In this document: positions 13,616 through 22,991 of the stretch, one piece after another | How positions within the stretch are numbered: the first letter of the stretch is position 1 | Layout: each line of letters begins with the position of its first letter | Assembly (NCBI RefSeq): GCF_003841405.1 | Contig: NZ_PXYA01000003.1 | Span: forward strand, 434,001-498,000 | Direction of reading: 5' to 3' | Source of the DNA: Tetragenococcus halophilus subsp. halophilus DSM 20339 | GTDB taxonomy: Bacteria; Bacillota; Bacilli; Lactobacillales; Enterococcaceae | Length of the DNA: 64,000 nucleotides | Made by a program: the position numbers and the translations under genes | The notes under the pieces: generated by a model | The model's input: only the letters and a program-made list of their open reading frames with translations | Database searches by the model: none | What the model was told of the DNA's origin: nothing

Positions 13616-15136
13616 CTCAAGTTTCGCACACCAAATTCGGTAGATAAGCCTTGATATAATTGGGCAGCGTATCGATCCAGAGCTGCAGTTGACTTTCAAT
13701 GAAGTCTTGTAGTTTATGACTCGCTTTTTCACTGACTGCTTGCAAAATGTCCATTAGTTCTAATAAAGCCACCGACCAGTCAAGTTCTTTTATTTGGTCA
13801 GCAAGTTCATAAAATAAGCCGCCTAAGGTCCGCTCGTCATTGGCACAGCGTTGTTGCCAACTTAATAAGATGTAGCGCGTGAACACAATGGTGGTATGAC
13901 AAATCAAGGCTTGATAATTGCGCGTTTGGGTTTCTTGTGACAAATGAAGGAGAGATTTGGAAACTTTAAAGAACGTTTCTATGTCCCAGCGAACCGAGTA
14001 CGTCTTCACGATTTCTTGGGATGACAAAGTCAGGTCATCTGTCATAAGGGCTAACCAAGCACTTTGGTTATTCCGATTTTTGACAAAAACGATTTTGACG
14101 GGGGTCTTCCCGCTGCTTGGCTGAACAATAATAGAGGAAATGATGGCTTCTTGACAGTATTCCTTTATTGACTTTTGGTAGAGTTCGCTTAATTTATATA
14201 AACGTCTTTGATAAAAATATTGGGTCTTGCCATTTTTTGCCATACCTAGGGTATGGATGCCTAAATCATGCAAACGATCGATCATTTTAGGAGAGGTAAA
14301 CCATTTATCCATTAACACATGACTGGCGTAAACGCCTTGATCAAGGGCTCTTTGCACCATCTCAATGGCCACATCAGGCATAGATCGTTGGGCTTCTTTG
14401 AAGCGTTTTGCCCCACTCGTTCTTTGATCACTTTCCGCTTGTTTTTGATTGACTTGGTTTTTGCCTGAAAGCAATCCAAAATCAATAGGAATAAAAGAGT
14501 ACCCATCAGAAAAGCCTAAAGTTAGCATGCGATAGCCTTTATAACCTTTTTGTAAAGCATGATCCCAAAGGCGCGCCAAACCAGGCACTTTCTGACTTCG
14601 ATTTCGATAGAACGTTGAGTCATCCAAAACAAGCGTACGTAGATGGGTACTTGGATCTGTTAATCGATGGATCTTTTCGATCACAGAAGCACTAAAACGA
14701 AGCAGAAAGCTACGCCAATTATTGTGCGGATCGTTCATCAAACGGTAAACGGTATCTTTCTTCATATATTGATCTGCTTCACGTCCGCTGAGGACTTGGT
14801 TCAAGGTCTTGCCCTTAAACACTAAACTGAAAAGAAAAGTAAAAATAATGGCGGGAGAATAGCCTTTTTGCTTACAAATAGAGGTTTGTCGTAAACATTT
14901 CAGGACGTTCAGTTCAGAAAAAATTGCGTTCATTTCATTTGGTAATTGATTTTTGATGTTTTTTAAGTGTATCATAAGAGCAAGAACTCCTTGTTTTTAG
15001 ATTTGTCGTTAAATCCATTATAAAACAAAAGGAGTTCTTTTTGTATCCTTTGAACAAAAGTCAAGCGAACCATTATTTTACTATCAGCGTTGTTCTATCA
15101 AAGGGACATCATCATTTTGGGTATGCGAAACTTGAG
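13616..15136 (-). mobile_element. IS4-family insertion sequence between mutS and mutL
   Basis: A 1,521-bp element. The left end CTCAAGTTTCGCACACC and the right end GGGTATGCGAAACTTGAG form inverted repeats with one mismatch. A 6-bp duplication TCATTA flanks it (13610-13615 and 15137-15142); if the ends are counted as ACT/AGT the duplication is CATT. It carries one intact transposase on the minus strand, the same orientation as mutL. Removing it restores mutS, an 18-bp gap with a good ribosome binding site, then mutL. Confidence 0.93.
13617..14975 (-). CDS. IS4-family DDE transposase, 452 aa
   Basis: Cut-and-paste transposase. Catalytic residues fit the DDE pattern: the first Asp in 'LVLDDSTFYRNRS', the second in 'HVLMDKWFTSPKM', and the YREK signature 'YSVRWDIETFFKVSK' with spacing Y-2-R-3-E-6-K. 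It is full length and apparently active. The stop codon TGA lies 3 nt before the mutL ATG. It is related in layout, but not closely in sequence, to the IS4-type transposase at 23127. Confidence 0.95.
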   Translation of the reverse strand: MIHLKNIKNQLPNEMNAIFSELNVLKCLRQTSICKQKGYSPAIIFTFLFSLVFKGKTLNQVLSGREADQYMKKDTVYRLMNDPHNNWRSFLLRFSASVIEKIHRLTDPSTHLRTLVLDDSTFYRNRSQKVPGLARLWDHALQKGYKGYRMLTLGFSDGYSFIPIDFGLLSGKNQVNQKQAESDQRTSGAKRFKEAQRSMPDVAIEMVQRALDQGVYASHVLMDKWFTSPKMIDRLHDLGIHTLGMAKNGKTQYFYQRRLYKLSELYQKSIKEYCQEAIISSIIVQPSSGKTPVKIVFVKNRNNQSAWLALMTDDLTLSSQEIVKTYSVRWDIETFFKVSKSLLHLSQETQTRNYQALICHTTIVFTRYILLSWQQRCANDERTLGGLFYELADQIKELDWSVALLELMDILQAVSEKASHKLQDFIESQLQLWIDTLPNYIKAYLPNLVCET

Positions 15137-15155
15137 TCATTACTTTCCCTTCTTT

Positions 15156-17744
15156 CTATTCTTGGGCCGATTGCTTTAGTTCATATAATTTATTTAATGC
15201 ATCTAGCGGTGTCATATCCATAACATCTAAGGATTGTAATTCTTTGATAACATTAGACTCTGTTTTGCTATCTTCATTAAATAAAGATAACTGCTGACTT
15301 TGCTCAATATTTTCTTCTACAACTTCAGCTTCTTTAGGAATATTCTGATTTTGCAAGGTTTTCCCTTTTTCTAAAGCTTGTAAAATAATATCTGCTCTAT
15401 CTAACAGTTCTTCAGGTAATCCAGCAATTTTTGCCACATGGATTCCGTAACTTTTATCTGCCGGTCCATCCATCATTTTATGCAAAAATACTAAATCTCC
15501 GTCTTTTTCAACTGCACCCACATGTATATTTTTCAACTGAGTTAATTCATCTTGCAAGACAGTTAGTTCATGGTAATGGGTAGAAAATAAAGTTTTAGCC
15601 CCCACATGTTGGTGAATGTATTCAATAATTGCTTGAGCTAACGCCATACCGTCATAAGTAGCTGTCCCCCGTCCTAATTCATCAAATAGGACTAGACTAT
15701 TAGCTGTCGCATGCGATAAAGCTTGGTTAGCTTCCATCATTTCAACCATAAAGGTACTTTGACCTGCAATTAAATCATCGCTTGCCCCAATTCGTGTAAA
15801 AATACGATCAAAAATCGGCATAACAGCAGACTGTGCCGGTACAAAGCAACCCATCTGAGCTAAAATCACTGTCAAAGCTAATTGTCTCATGTAAGTACTT
15901 TTCCCTGACATATTAGGTCCGGTAATCAACAATATCAATGTTTCTTGATCCATTTGAATAGAGTTGGGAATATATTCTTGGGCACCCAATACTTTTTCTA
16001 CTACTGGATGACGTCCTTCTACAATATCTAATGTTTTATCATCGCTTAATTCTGGTCGAACATATTGATAACGCTCGCTGATTACAGCAAAACTTTGCAA
16101 TACATCTGTCGTGCTGATCATTTTTGCTAAATACTGCAGGCGGTCAATTGCTTGTTTAACCTTTTTCCTTACATCCAAAAACAATTCGTATTCTAAATCA
16201 ACAGATTTTTCTTCAGCTTCTAAAATCTGTTTTTCTAATTCCTTTAGTTCCGGGGTAATAAAACGTTCCGCATTGGCTAATGTTTGCTTACGTTCATACC
16301 TTCCTTCTTCAAGATTAGCTAGATTGGCTCTAGTAATTTCAATATAATAACCAAAAACTCGATTATAGCCAACTTTTAAGTTCTTTATTCCTGTTTTGTT
16401 ACGTTCTTTTGCTTCAAGTTCGGCGATCCATTGTTTACCATTACGCATAGCTTCTCGATACTTATCTAATTGTTCATTAAAGCCGTCTTTGATTACATTG
16501 CCTTCAGTAACTGCAATCGGAGCTTCTTCATTGATCGCCTGTTCTATCAGCTGTACTAAATCCTCCATAGGTTCCATGCCTTTTAGCGTTTCTACCCATT
16601 CTCCTTGGTCGATTCCTTCTAAAATGCTACGAATCGCCGGCACTTGTTCTAATGAAGTTTTTAATTGCAATAAATCTCGACCATTCACATTGCCAAAAGC
16701 CACTCGTCCAGCCAAACGTTCAAGATCATAAACTTTCGTCAGTGCTTGTTTTAAATCTTCTCGCTCAAAAAAAGCTTGTAATAAACTTGCTACTTGATCC
16801 TGTCGTTTTAAAATCGCACTTTTTTGAATCAACGGACGATCTAACCATTGTTTTAGCAAACGGCCACCCATTGCAGTTTTAGTTTCATCTAAAAGCCACA
16901 AAAGCGTGCCATGTTTTTTTCCTGTACGGATAGACTGACTGAGCTCTAAATTCGCTTTAGAATAATGATCCATCTTTAAATAATGATCTACTTCATAACT
17001 TTGTGCCTTTTGTATATGATCTAAGCTGCGTTTTTGTGTTAACAAAAGATAACGTAATAACTTACTTGTCACTTTTTTTTCTAACTCAACAGAAAGCCCA
17101 TCTGTTAAAAACTCAAGTTCGGCATTTGTCTGATCGTCTTCTTGGGTAGAAAACACCACGCCCAAACGGTTTTTTAAAGTTTCTTTCAAAGAATCCGGGA
17201 TTTTATCATCAGTTAAGACAATCTCTTTTGTCTGCAAGGCTGAAGCTTCATTCAAAACACTATCTTCATCTTCTAGTGTAGTACTGCATAATTCCCCAGT
17301 CGTTAAATCAACATAACTTAAGCCATATTGATGATTGTCAAAAGCAAGGGCCGTTAAAAAGTTATTTTCTTTTGCACTCACGCCCTTTCCTTCCATCAAA
17401 GTTCCAGGGGTTACTAATTGAATAACTTCTCTTTTCACCATACCTTTGGTCGTTTTAGGATCTTCAACTTGCTCACAAATCGCCACTTTATATCCCTGTT
17501 CTACGAGAATATCAATATAATTTGTCGCTGCATGATAAGGCACGCCGCACATTGGAATAGGATCTTCAGCATTTTTATTTCGACTGGTCAAGGTCAGTTC
17601 CAGTAACTGTGCTACTTTTAAAGCATCATCAAAGAATAGTTCATAGAAATCGCCCAAACGATAAAATAAAAAGGCATCACGGTATTGCTCCTTGATGCTT
17701 AAATATTGTTCCATCATTGGTGTGTTTTTAGTCTTTTGAGGCAT
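15156..17744 (-). CDS. mutS: DNA mismatch recognition protein MutS
   Basis: Binds mismatches and small loops and recruits MutL. The 862 residues include the N-terminal mismatch-contact motif 'GDFYELF' (Phe inserted at the mismatch), connector, core and clamp domains, and the ATPase with Walker [10 protein letters not shown], '[14 protein letters not shown]' (Walker B) and 'FSTHYHELT'. It is intact at both ends. It overlaps ricA by 17 bp and has GGAGGAAGA before its ATG. An IS4 element follows within 20 bp. Confidence 0.97.
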   Translation of the reverse strand: MPQKTKNTPMMEQYLSIKEQYRDAFLFYRLGDFYELFFDDALKVAQLLELTLTSRNKNAEDPIPMCGVPYHAATNYIDILVEQGYKVAICEQVEDPKTTKGMVKREVIQLVTPGTLMEGKGVSAKENNFLTALAFDNHQYGLSYVDLTTGELCSTTLEDEDSVLNEASALQTKEIVLTDDKIPDSLKETLKNRLGVVFSTQEDDQTNAELEFLTDGLSVELEKKVTSKLLRYLLLTQKRSLDHIQKAQSYEVDHYLKMDHYSKANLELSQSIRTGKKHGTLLWLLDETKTAMGGRLLKQWLDRPLIQKSAILKRQDQVASLLQAFFEREDLKQALTKVYDLERLAGRVAFGNVNGRDLLQLKTSLEQVPAIRSILEGIDQGEWVETLKGMEPMEDLVQLIEQAINEEAPIAVTEGNVIKDGFNEQLDKYREAMRNGKQWIAELEAKERNKTGIKNLKVGYNRVFGYYIEITRANLANLEEGRYERKQTLANAERFITPELKELEKQILEAEEKSVDLEYELFLDVRKKVKQAIDRLQYLAKMISTTDVLQSFAVISERYQYVRPELSDDKTLDIVEGRHPVVEKVLGAQEYIPNSIQMDQETLILLITGPNMSGKSTYMRQLALTVILAQMGCFVPAQSAVMPIFDRIFTRIGASDDLIAGQSTFMVEMMEANQALSHATANSLVLFDELGRGTATYDGMALAQAIIEYIHQHVGAKTLFSTHYHELTVLQDELTQLKNIHVGAVEKDGDLVFLHKMMDGPADKSYGIHVAKIAGLPEELLDRADIILQALEKGKTLQNQNIPKEAEVVEENIEQSQQLSLFNEDSKTESNVIKELQSLDVMDMTPLDALNKLYELKQSAQE

Positions 17745-18114
17745 TTAAGTCTTCCTCCTCGATTGCATCATTTACTCGTTTTTCAAAGTTGTCGGTAATA
17801 TAATGCAAAATTTCATTTGCATCTAAAAGCTTCTGCCGATAACTGATAACTAGCGGCTGATCTTCGTATTCTTTTTTCAACCGGTCAATTTCTGCATTCG
17901 CTTGTTTTTTTGCTTCCGGTTTATCATAATGAGCAAATTGCACTGCCGCTTTTTGTACTTGTTTTATTTGCTCCTCCAAAGTTTGTAGTTTTTCATTTTG
18001 CAAAGCCCGTTGTTGAACCTTTTGAAATTCTTGGATGCTGTCATGTTCAGCTAGTAAATCAACTAATTGTTCAAGGGCTACTTGGATTTCTGGTTCTTTA
18101 TTTAAAGGGTTCAA
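17728..18114 (-). CDS. ricA: YmcA/YlbF-family protein, RicA-like
   Basis: In Bacillus, RicA forms a complex with RicF and RicT that promotes mRNA maturation by RNase Y and influences competence and biofilm; a related role is inferred here. The 128-residue all-helical, coiled-coil-rich protein contains '[20 protein letters not shown]' and an acidic tail. Its position between ymdB and mutS matches B. subtilis ymcA. The start is TTG, with GAGGTG upstream. It overlaps the start of mutS, indicating translational coupling. Confidence 0.85.
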   Translation of the reverse strand: MNPLNKEPEIQVALEQLVDLLAEHDSIQEFQKVQQRALQNEKLQTLEEQIKQVQKAAVQFAHYDKPEAKKQANAEIDRLKKEYEDQPLVISYRQKLLDANEILHYITDNFEKRVNDAIEEEDLNASKD

Positions 18115-18138
18115 AACTTACACCTCTATTATTCCTGT

Positions 18139-18936
18139 TTACGCTAAAAATGGCCGGTCTTCATTTATTACGATAGGCTCAATACTTTTAGCAGTACAAC
18201 TTCTTGGGTCAATTTCAACAAGACACGCGGATAAAATATTTCGTCCTTGTTCTACCACTTCAAATCGCTTAGGCAAAGCTGTAATAAACTTTTCGATAAT
18301 AGGGTCTTTTTTCATCCCTAAAATTGCATCATAAGGTCCGGTCATCCCCACATCGGTCAAATAAGCGGTCCCTCTTGGCAAAACACGTGCATCGTTGGTT
18401 TGGACATGTGTATGTGTACCAACTACAGCAGAAACACGACCATCTAGAAACCAAGCCATTGCTTGTTTTTCACTCGTTGTTTCCGCGTGAAAGTCAACAA
18501 ATATATATTTTGTTCGTTTAGCAGCTATCTTCACAAGTTCATCTGCTTTTTTAAATGGGTCGTCAATATCTGTCATAAATGAACGACCTTGTAGATTGAT
18601 TACTGCTAATTCGATATCATTAACTTTAACAAAAACAATTCCCTTACCTGGCGCTTGTTCCGGAAAATTTGCAGGTCTAATCATACGTTTTGCTTCAGAA
18701 ATAAATTCAAAAATATCTCGATTATCCCAAGCATGATTCCCCAAGGTGATAACATCAATACCTTCTTGTAGAAATTTTTTATAAATCTTTTCAGTAATTC
18801 CTTTACCGCCAGCTGCATTTTCTCCATTAGCGATCGTTACCTGCGGAGCGTATTCTTTTTTTAACTTCGGCAAATATTCGGTGATTGTTTTTCTTCCTAA
18901 AGAACCCACCACATCACCTATAAACAAAATTCGCAC
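18139..18936 (-). CDS. ymdB: YmdB-family metallophosphoesterase
   Basis: Cytoplasmic phosphodiesterase (2',3'-cyclic nucleotide type in Bacillus) linked there to biofilm and RNA metabolism. The 265 residues show the metal ligands in 'LFIGDVVGSLGR', 'NGENAAGGKG', 'LGNHAWDN', 'VDFHAETTSEK' and 'VGTHTHVQTND'. Start GTG with GAGGAAA upstream. It heads the ymdB-ricA-mutS-mutL cluster. A TATAAT (plus 18971-18976) lies about 35 bp upstream, but no convincing -35 was found. Confidence 0.93.
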   Translation of the reverse strand: MRILFIGDVVGSLGRKTITEYLPKLKKEYAPQVTIANGENAAGGKGITEKIYKKFLQEGIDVITLGNHAWDNRDIFEFISEAKRMIRPANFPEQAPGKGIVFVKVNDIELAVINLQGRSFMTDIDDPFKKADELVKIAAKRTKYIFVDFHAETTSEKQAMAWFLDGRVSAVVGTHTHVQTNDARVLPRGTAYLTDVGMTGPYDAILGMKKDPIIEKFITALPKRFEVVEQGRNILSACLVEIDPRSCTAKSIEPIVINEDRPFLA

Positions 18937-19149
18937 AGAATTTCCTCTTCTCTTTTTTCTTCTTTTTCCTATTATAATCGTTTTATGTTTTAAAAAAAAG
19001 GTTTTGTCTTATTTGTAAAATAAATTTTGAAAAAGCTTGGTTAAACACACCATTGTCAGCATTTTACAAAAAAATCTCAGATTTCATCTGATAAACAAAT
19101 AAAATCATAGCATTTTCTATGTATTATTTTGACTAAAAAAAATTTCTTT

Positions 19150-19178
19150 TTGACAAATTTATTTGTCATTATGACTTA
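19150..19178 (+). promoter_or_regulatory. promoter with overlapping palindromic operator, XRE operon
   Basis: TTGACA at 19150-19155 overlaps a perfect inverted repeat TGACAAA-TTTA-TTTGTCA (19151-19168). A weak -10 (GACTTA at 19173-19178, or TTATAT at 19176-19181) follows. An operator covering the -35 suggests repression, most simply by the XRE protein encoded next. Confidence 0.6.
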
Positions 19179-19210
19179 TATGTGTTACATTGAAGTTGGA
19201 GGTGCTCAGT

Positions 19211-19414
19211 ATGAAGACTAGACTCAGAGAGCTGCGTGCACGCCAAAGACTCAATCAAACAGAGCTCGCTAAAAGAGCTAAGGTTAGCAGACAAACCATC
19301 AGCTTAATTGAACGGGAAGAGTATATTCCCTCGCTATTAATCGCTAAACGCATGGCGAAAATTTTTAATGAACCCATTGAAAATATCTTTATCTTTGAAG
19401 AGGAGGAATTATAA
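19211..19414 (+). CDS. small XRE/Cro-type transcriptional regulator
   Basis: A DNA-binding repressor-like protein of 67 aa consisting of one helix-turn-helix domain ('NQTELAKRAKVSRQTISLIE', residues 15-34) and a short acidic tail. ATG 19211 follows GGAGGTG with 6-nt spacing; an upstream in-frame TTG at 19190 is rejected because it precedes the ribosome binding site. It ends 1 bp before the next gene, a membrane protein, a pairing common in Firmicutes. It probably autoregulates through the palindrome over its -35. Confidence 0.92.
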   Translation: MKTRLRELRARQRLNQTELAKRAKVSRQTISLIEREEYIPSLLIAKRMAKIFNEPIENIFIFEEEEL

Positions 19415-19415
19415 G

Positions 19416-20108
19416 ATGAGAAAAACTTTAAAAATGTTTCTATATTTAATTATTGGAGCAGCCGTTGGTTTACTCATTTCAAGCACGGCGCGAAGCATCG
19501 GAGGAGATGTTTCTACTGACCGTTTCTACTTAGGCGTCAGTATTACAACAACAATAGTTGCTGCTTTTTTGATTGTTTTAGGAATCTTTCAGTATCGTCG
19601 CTTATTAACAGTGGCCAAAGATTATGTAAAATATATGGATGAAGATTCCTATGATAAATACCGCTACAACAAGCACAACGAAATTCAAATATACGGTGTG
19701 ATAGGGTTTGTATTGTCGCTAGTCAGCCTTGCGATACCCCTAATCACCTATTTTAATTTATCAGTACTCTTATTTTCTTTTATTGTCTATATTGTATCAA
19801 TCATATTTCTTACGCGAACAACAAAACTGATAAATAAACTTTATCCAGAACGAAATCTGCCTCAACCATCAGATAAAAATTATACCGACAAATTATTACT
19901 GGCGTCTGATGAAGGAGAACGTCATATTATGACAACAGCGCTTTATAAAACATTTTCTCTCACTCAAGTCGGGATATTTGTTGGTATCCTACTATTAATA
20001 GCCTATTCGATGCTGACTGGTGAATCACAAATTTTCAGTATTGTTATTCTAGGCATCATCATGATCATCTCAAACACGAGATACTATAGTGAAATTAAAG
20101 AAAAGTAG
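19416..20108 (+). CDS. DUF3169-like membrane protein
   Basis: A 230-aa polytopic membrane protein with about six hydrophobic segments: residues 8-24, 36-58, 84-104, 109-127, 182-200 and 205-222. I assign it tentatively to DUF3169 because of topology and the adjoining XRE regulator. Function is unknown. ATG 19416 has GAGGAGG 9 nt upstream; an upstream overlapping start at 19368 is not supported. It is probably co-transcribed and coupled with the regulator. Confidence 0.75.
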   Translation: MRKTLKMFLYLIIGAAVGLLISSTARSIGGDVSTDRFYLGVSITTTIVAAFLIVLGIFQYRRLLTVAKDYVKYMDEDSYDKYRYNKHNEIQIYGVIGFVLSLVSLAIPLITYFNLSVLLFSFIVYIVSIIFLTRTTKLINKLYPERNLPQPSDKNYTDKLLLASDEGERHIMTTALYKTFSLTQVGIFVGILLLIAYSMLTGESQIFSIVILGIIMIISNTRYYSEIKEK

Positions 20109-20153
20109 TTACAAGACCCTTTTTCTAAATACCTTCTTGCATTCGTTAAGTAT

Positions 20154-20198
20154 AAAAAAGCCTTGTAAAATGGGAATTTACTCCCGTTTTACAAGGCT
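20154..20198. terminator. bidirectional terminator
   Basis: AGCCTTGTAAAATGGGA (20159-20175) pairs with TCCCGTTTTACAAGGCT (20182-20198), a strong stem with a T-run on the minus strand. It serves the HAD gene ending at 20208 and possibly the plus-strand membrane-protein gene. Confidence 0.8.
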
Positions 20199-20207
20199 AA
20201 AATTAAT

Positions 20208-21008
20208 TTATGCTCTTTTTCTAACTGTATTATTTAAAAAGCCCAGTTTGTCTAAAGCTTGCCAAATACCATCATGGTCATTGTCATCTGTGATACGATC
20301 AGCGTATAAAGCCACTTCATCAGAAGCATTTCCCATCGCAACACCACAACCCGAAGCTTGCAACATCTCGCGATCATTCATACCATCGCCAAAAGAAACA
20401 ATGTCTTTTTGTTCAATACCTAATCGTTGGGCGATTTCAAGAATCGTTGCCGCTTTAGAACCGCCTTTTGGTATTACATCTACGCCATTTTCATGCCAAC
20501 GTACAAAAGACAAATTAGGATATTTTTCATCAAAATAATGTTCCAATGATGTATCGTAAAACGCTAGTCCTTGATAAATATCTTCTTTTTGTGGAAAATT
20601 AGGATCTAAATCAGGTGCGCTAGATCCTACTGAATGCATCGCATCTTCTATGTTCGCCAAATTAAAAGTAGTATTCCGCTTATAAGCGTCAATTCCTACA
20701 AAAACCGTATCAACCCCTAAGTCATTGGCTTCGTTTACAAAGCGTTGCATTTCCATCTTGGGTAGTAAACGTTTATAAACTTGATGGTGTTTTAAAAAAG
20801 CGGCTGAACCGTTACAAAGAATATAATTATCAAATTCTAATTGATAAATTAACTCTTGTGCTAGAAAACGTGTACGACCCGTCGCTAATGTCACAAAGTG
20901 TCCTGCTTTTCTAAGTTTCTGCAAAGCTTCAATAGTACTAGCCAAAGGAAGTTTATCAGAATTCAATAAGGTACCATCAATATCAAAAGCAAATAATTTC
21001 CGTCTCAT
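20208..21008 (-). CDS. Cof-type HAD-IIB phosphatase
   Basis: Cytoplasmic phosphatase of sugar phosphates or other small metabolites. Motif I is 'FAFDIDGTLLNS', motif II 'LATGRTR', the motif III lysine is in 'GVDVIPKGGSKAA', and motif IV is 'VSFGDGMNDREML', all in Cof/YidA order, with a cap domain at about residues 85-190. The ATG at 21008 gives 266 aa. A TTG at 21020 is closer to AAAGAGAG, so the start is unsettled. It is monocistronic; substrate unknown. Confidence 0.9.
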   Translation of the reverse strand: MRRKLFAFDIDGTLLNSDKLPLASTIEALQKLRKAGHFVTLATGRTRFLAQELIYQLEFDNYILCNGSAAFLKHHQVYKRLLPKMEMQRFVNEANDLGVDTVFVGIDAYKRNTTFNLANIEDAMHSVGSSAPDLDPNFPQKEDIYQGLAFYDTSLEHYFDEKYPNLSFVRWHENGVDVIPKGGSKAATILEIAQRLGIEQKDIVSFGDGMNDREMLQASGCGVAMGNASDEVALYADRITDDNDHDGIWQALDKLGFLNNTVRKRA

Positions 21009-21121
21009 CTTGTAGGTCAAGCTCTCTTTCGCTAAAATTTATATTCATTTAATACTTAATCACAAATTCCAATGAATTTCAATGACCCTGATATTTACGT
21101 TCTTAATTTTTATTGCCCAAT

Positions 21122-21919
21122 TTAATCCACATAATCAGATTTTGTATTGTTTAACCATGCGTAAACTAAGCCGATAACTATACCTCCGCCAATATAATTA
21201 CCCAGCAAAGCAAAGACGATATTATGAACAAGGTTTGTTACAGTCATTGCGCCCATAGCGCCGTTTGAAGCAAAATATCCCAATGAAAATGCTGGAAAGT
21301 TAGCAATAACGTGCTCATATCCTAAAAAGGCAAAGATAAAAATAATAAAAATAATAGCTAAAACTTTGCCAGCATCATCTTTCATTCTTAAACTAACTAA
21401 AACTGCTGTATTTACCACAATATTAGCAAAAATTCCTTCTACTAAGATTTGTACCGTCGATTTTTCTAACTTAGCTATAAGTGAAGTAAACATATAATTA
21501 TCCGCAGATAAGTCTTGAAAAGTTCCTGTCAATGAAATTAAATAGCCAAATAAAATACCGCCAATCAAATTAAATAAGATACAAGTAAATAAAATTTTAG
21601 TGGCTATCTTTAAATTGATTTTTTTACGATATACCCCCACTGTCATATAAAGCATATTAGAAGTCCCTAATTCTGCATTCATATATAAAATCATCACTAA
21701 AGACCAACTAAACATAAACGCATAGATAAACTTACCCGAACCTGCTGCAACTTCTTCAGCCTGCATTGCTGTGCCAAATGCAACAGCTGTTCCCAGGGTT
21801 AGAAATAGACATGCTAATATAGCGCGAAGAGCATAACGGATATAACTACTTTCAATTAAATCCACTTTTTTTATGATTGATGAATCTATTTTTTCAAATA
21901 ATGCCGATACCGGATTCAT
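21122..21919 (-). CDS. formate/nitrite transporter (FNT) family channel
   Basis: A pentameric membrane channel for small monocarboxylates or nitrite. The 265 aa carry about six transmembrane helices. 'MNAELGTSNMLYMTVG' occupies the position of the conserved FNT pore motif and 'GGILFGYLISLTG' a later helix. Whether formate, lactate, nitrite or hydrosulfide is carried cannot be told. AAAGGTGGG precedes the ATG. An IS1380 element sits about 300 bp upstream and leaves the promoter intact. Confidence 0.88.
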   Translation of the reverse strand: MNPVSALFEKIDSSIIKKVDLIESSYIRYALRAILACLFLTLGTAVAFGTAMQAEEVAAGSGKFIYAFMFSWSLVMILYMNAELGTSNMLYMTVGVYRKKINLKIATKILFTCILFNLIGGILFGYLISLTGTFQDLSADNYMFTSLIAKLEKSTVQILVEGIFANIVVNTAVLVSLRMKDDAGKVLAIIFIIFIFAFLGYEHVIANFPAFSLGYFASNGAMGAMTVTNLVHNIVFALLGNYIGGGIVIGLVYAWLNNTKSDYVD

Positions 21920-21964
21920 TACTTTCCCACCTTTAATATTTAATTAATGTTAACCATCCTTTTT

Positions 21965-21993
21965 ATTCTAATGAGCCAAAATGGGTTTGTAAA
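21965..21993 (-). promoter_or_regulatory. promoter of the FNT channel gene
   Basis: Minus-strand TTTACA (plus 21988-21993), a 17-bp spacer and TAGAAT (plus 21965-21970), about 45 bp before the ATG. The rest of the gap (21994-22210) shows no further recognisable feature. Confidence 0.65.
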
Positions 21994-22413
21994 GCGATTT
22001 CGTGAAAAATAACGTCCTACTTATAGAAGTTTCTACCCAGTTTTACTCTAATATCGTTATATTTCTATTTTTATCGCTTACAAATTTCCAGCTAAGAAAT
22101 AAAAAAACACCTATGATTGAGCGGAAAATTGACTGCCCTTTCCTAGCAAATCATAAGCTCCTGAACTAATCTAGTATTGAAATAAGATAAAAGTCTTGTA
22201 AAAAATAGCATTTAACCTGAATGATTTATAAAAATTTGTGGATAACGCATTCGACTGTTCAACGAGGTGACTTTTATGTTATTTTCCCTTTTTATCGCCG
22301 CTTTTGAATAAAGAATAGAAAGGGATGATCGAACGACGCTAAAAAAAGATAAAATTCTTCCTAGAGAATGAAAGCCAAGCCTTTTTTATCAAGAGGAAAA
22401 GGGGAAAAGTAAA

Positions 22414-22991
22414 CTAGAGATTCAATCGCTGAATTCGTGTAAGGACTTCCCAAAAAAGCGTGTTGTAAACATTCGTACTTGATAAGTGAATTTGCACTTG
22501 ACGCGCGTGTTCTGTGACTTTTCCAGCAATATGAAATAGTTGAAAACGGATCGTGTCAATCACCGTCGTCTTTTTCTCTTGCGGAAAAGTCAGCTGTTTC
22601 ATCAAGTGGATGATATTATAGGCGATAAAACTTAGGGCTAAGCGAACCTTATTCGCTAAAAAGGAAGGACTGTCCGTTTTATCAGCGAAAAATCCGGTCT
22701 TCATTTCTTTAATGAAGTTTTCCATATTCCCTCGTTTTTGATAGAGCTGAAAAATGGTTTGGGGCGAAAGATGAGCGAAATCGGTCACCACAAATTGAAA
22801 TTCGGAAAAAAGTAAAGTTTCGGCTTTTCGAGTAGCCTTGATGGCTACTGTTCGAGATCGGTCCCAAGAATCTGCTTGATAAGCCATCTTAAAATATTGA
22901 TGTTCGGACTTTGTGTAGTCCGTACCGTTGGTATATTGGACAAGATGTTGCGCATAATGAATCAACCGTACGTTATTTTTCAATTTAATCA
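22414..22991 (-). pseudogene. IS1380-family transposase, C-terminal part
   Basis: About 190 codons, starting within the IS4 target duplication. The segment 'YQKRGNMENFIKEMKTGFF' carries the conserved glutamate region of IS1380 transposases. It is in frame with the N-terminal part at 24559-25310. Joining the two with one copy of the 7-bp duplication gives 1,323 bp, or 440 aa, a normal full-length protein. There is no decay other than the insertion. Confidence 0.9.

Noticed and set aside
13613-13617. mutL as a pseudogene because of the IS insertion
   Set aside because: All 675 codons and the ATG are intact thanks to the target duplication; only the expression signals are displaced.
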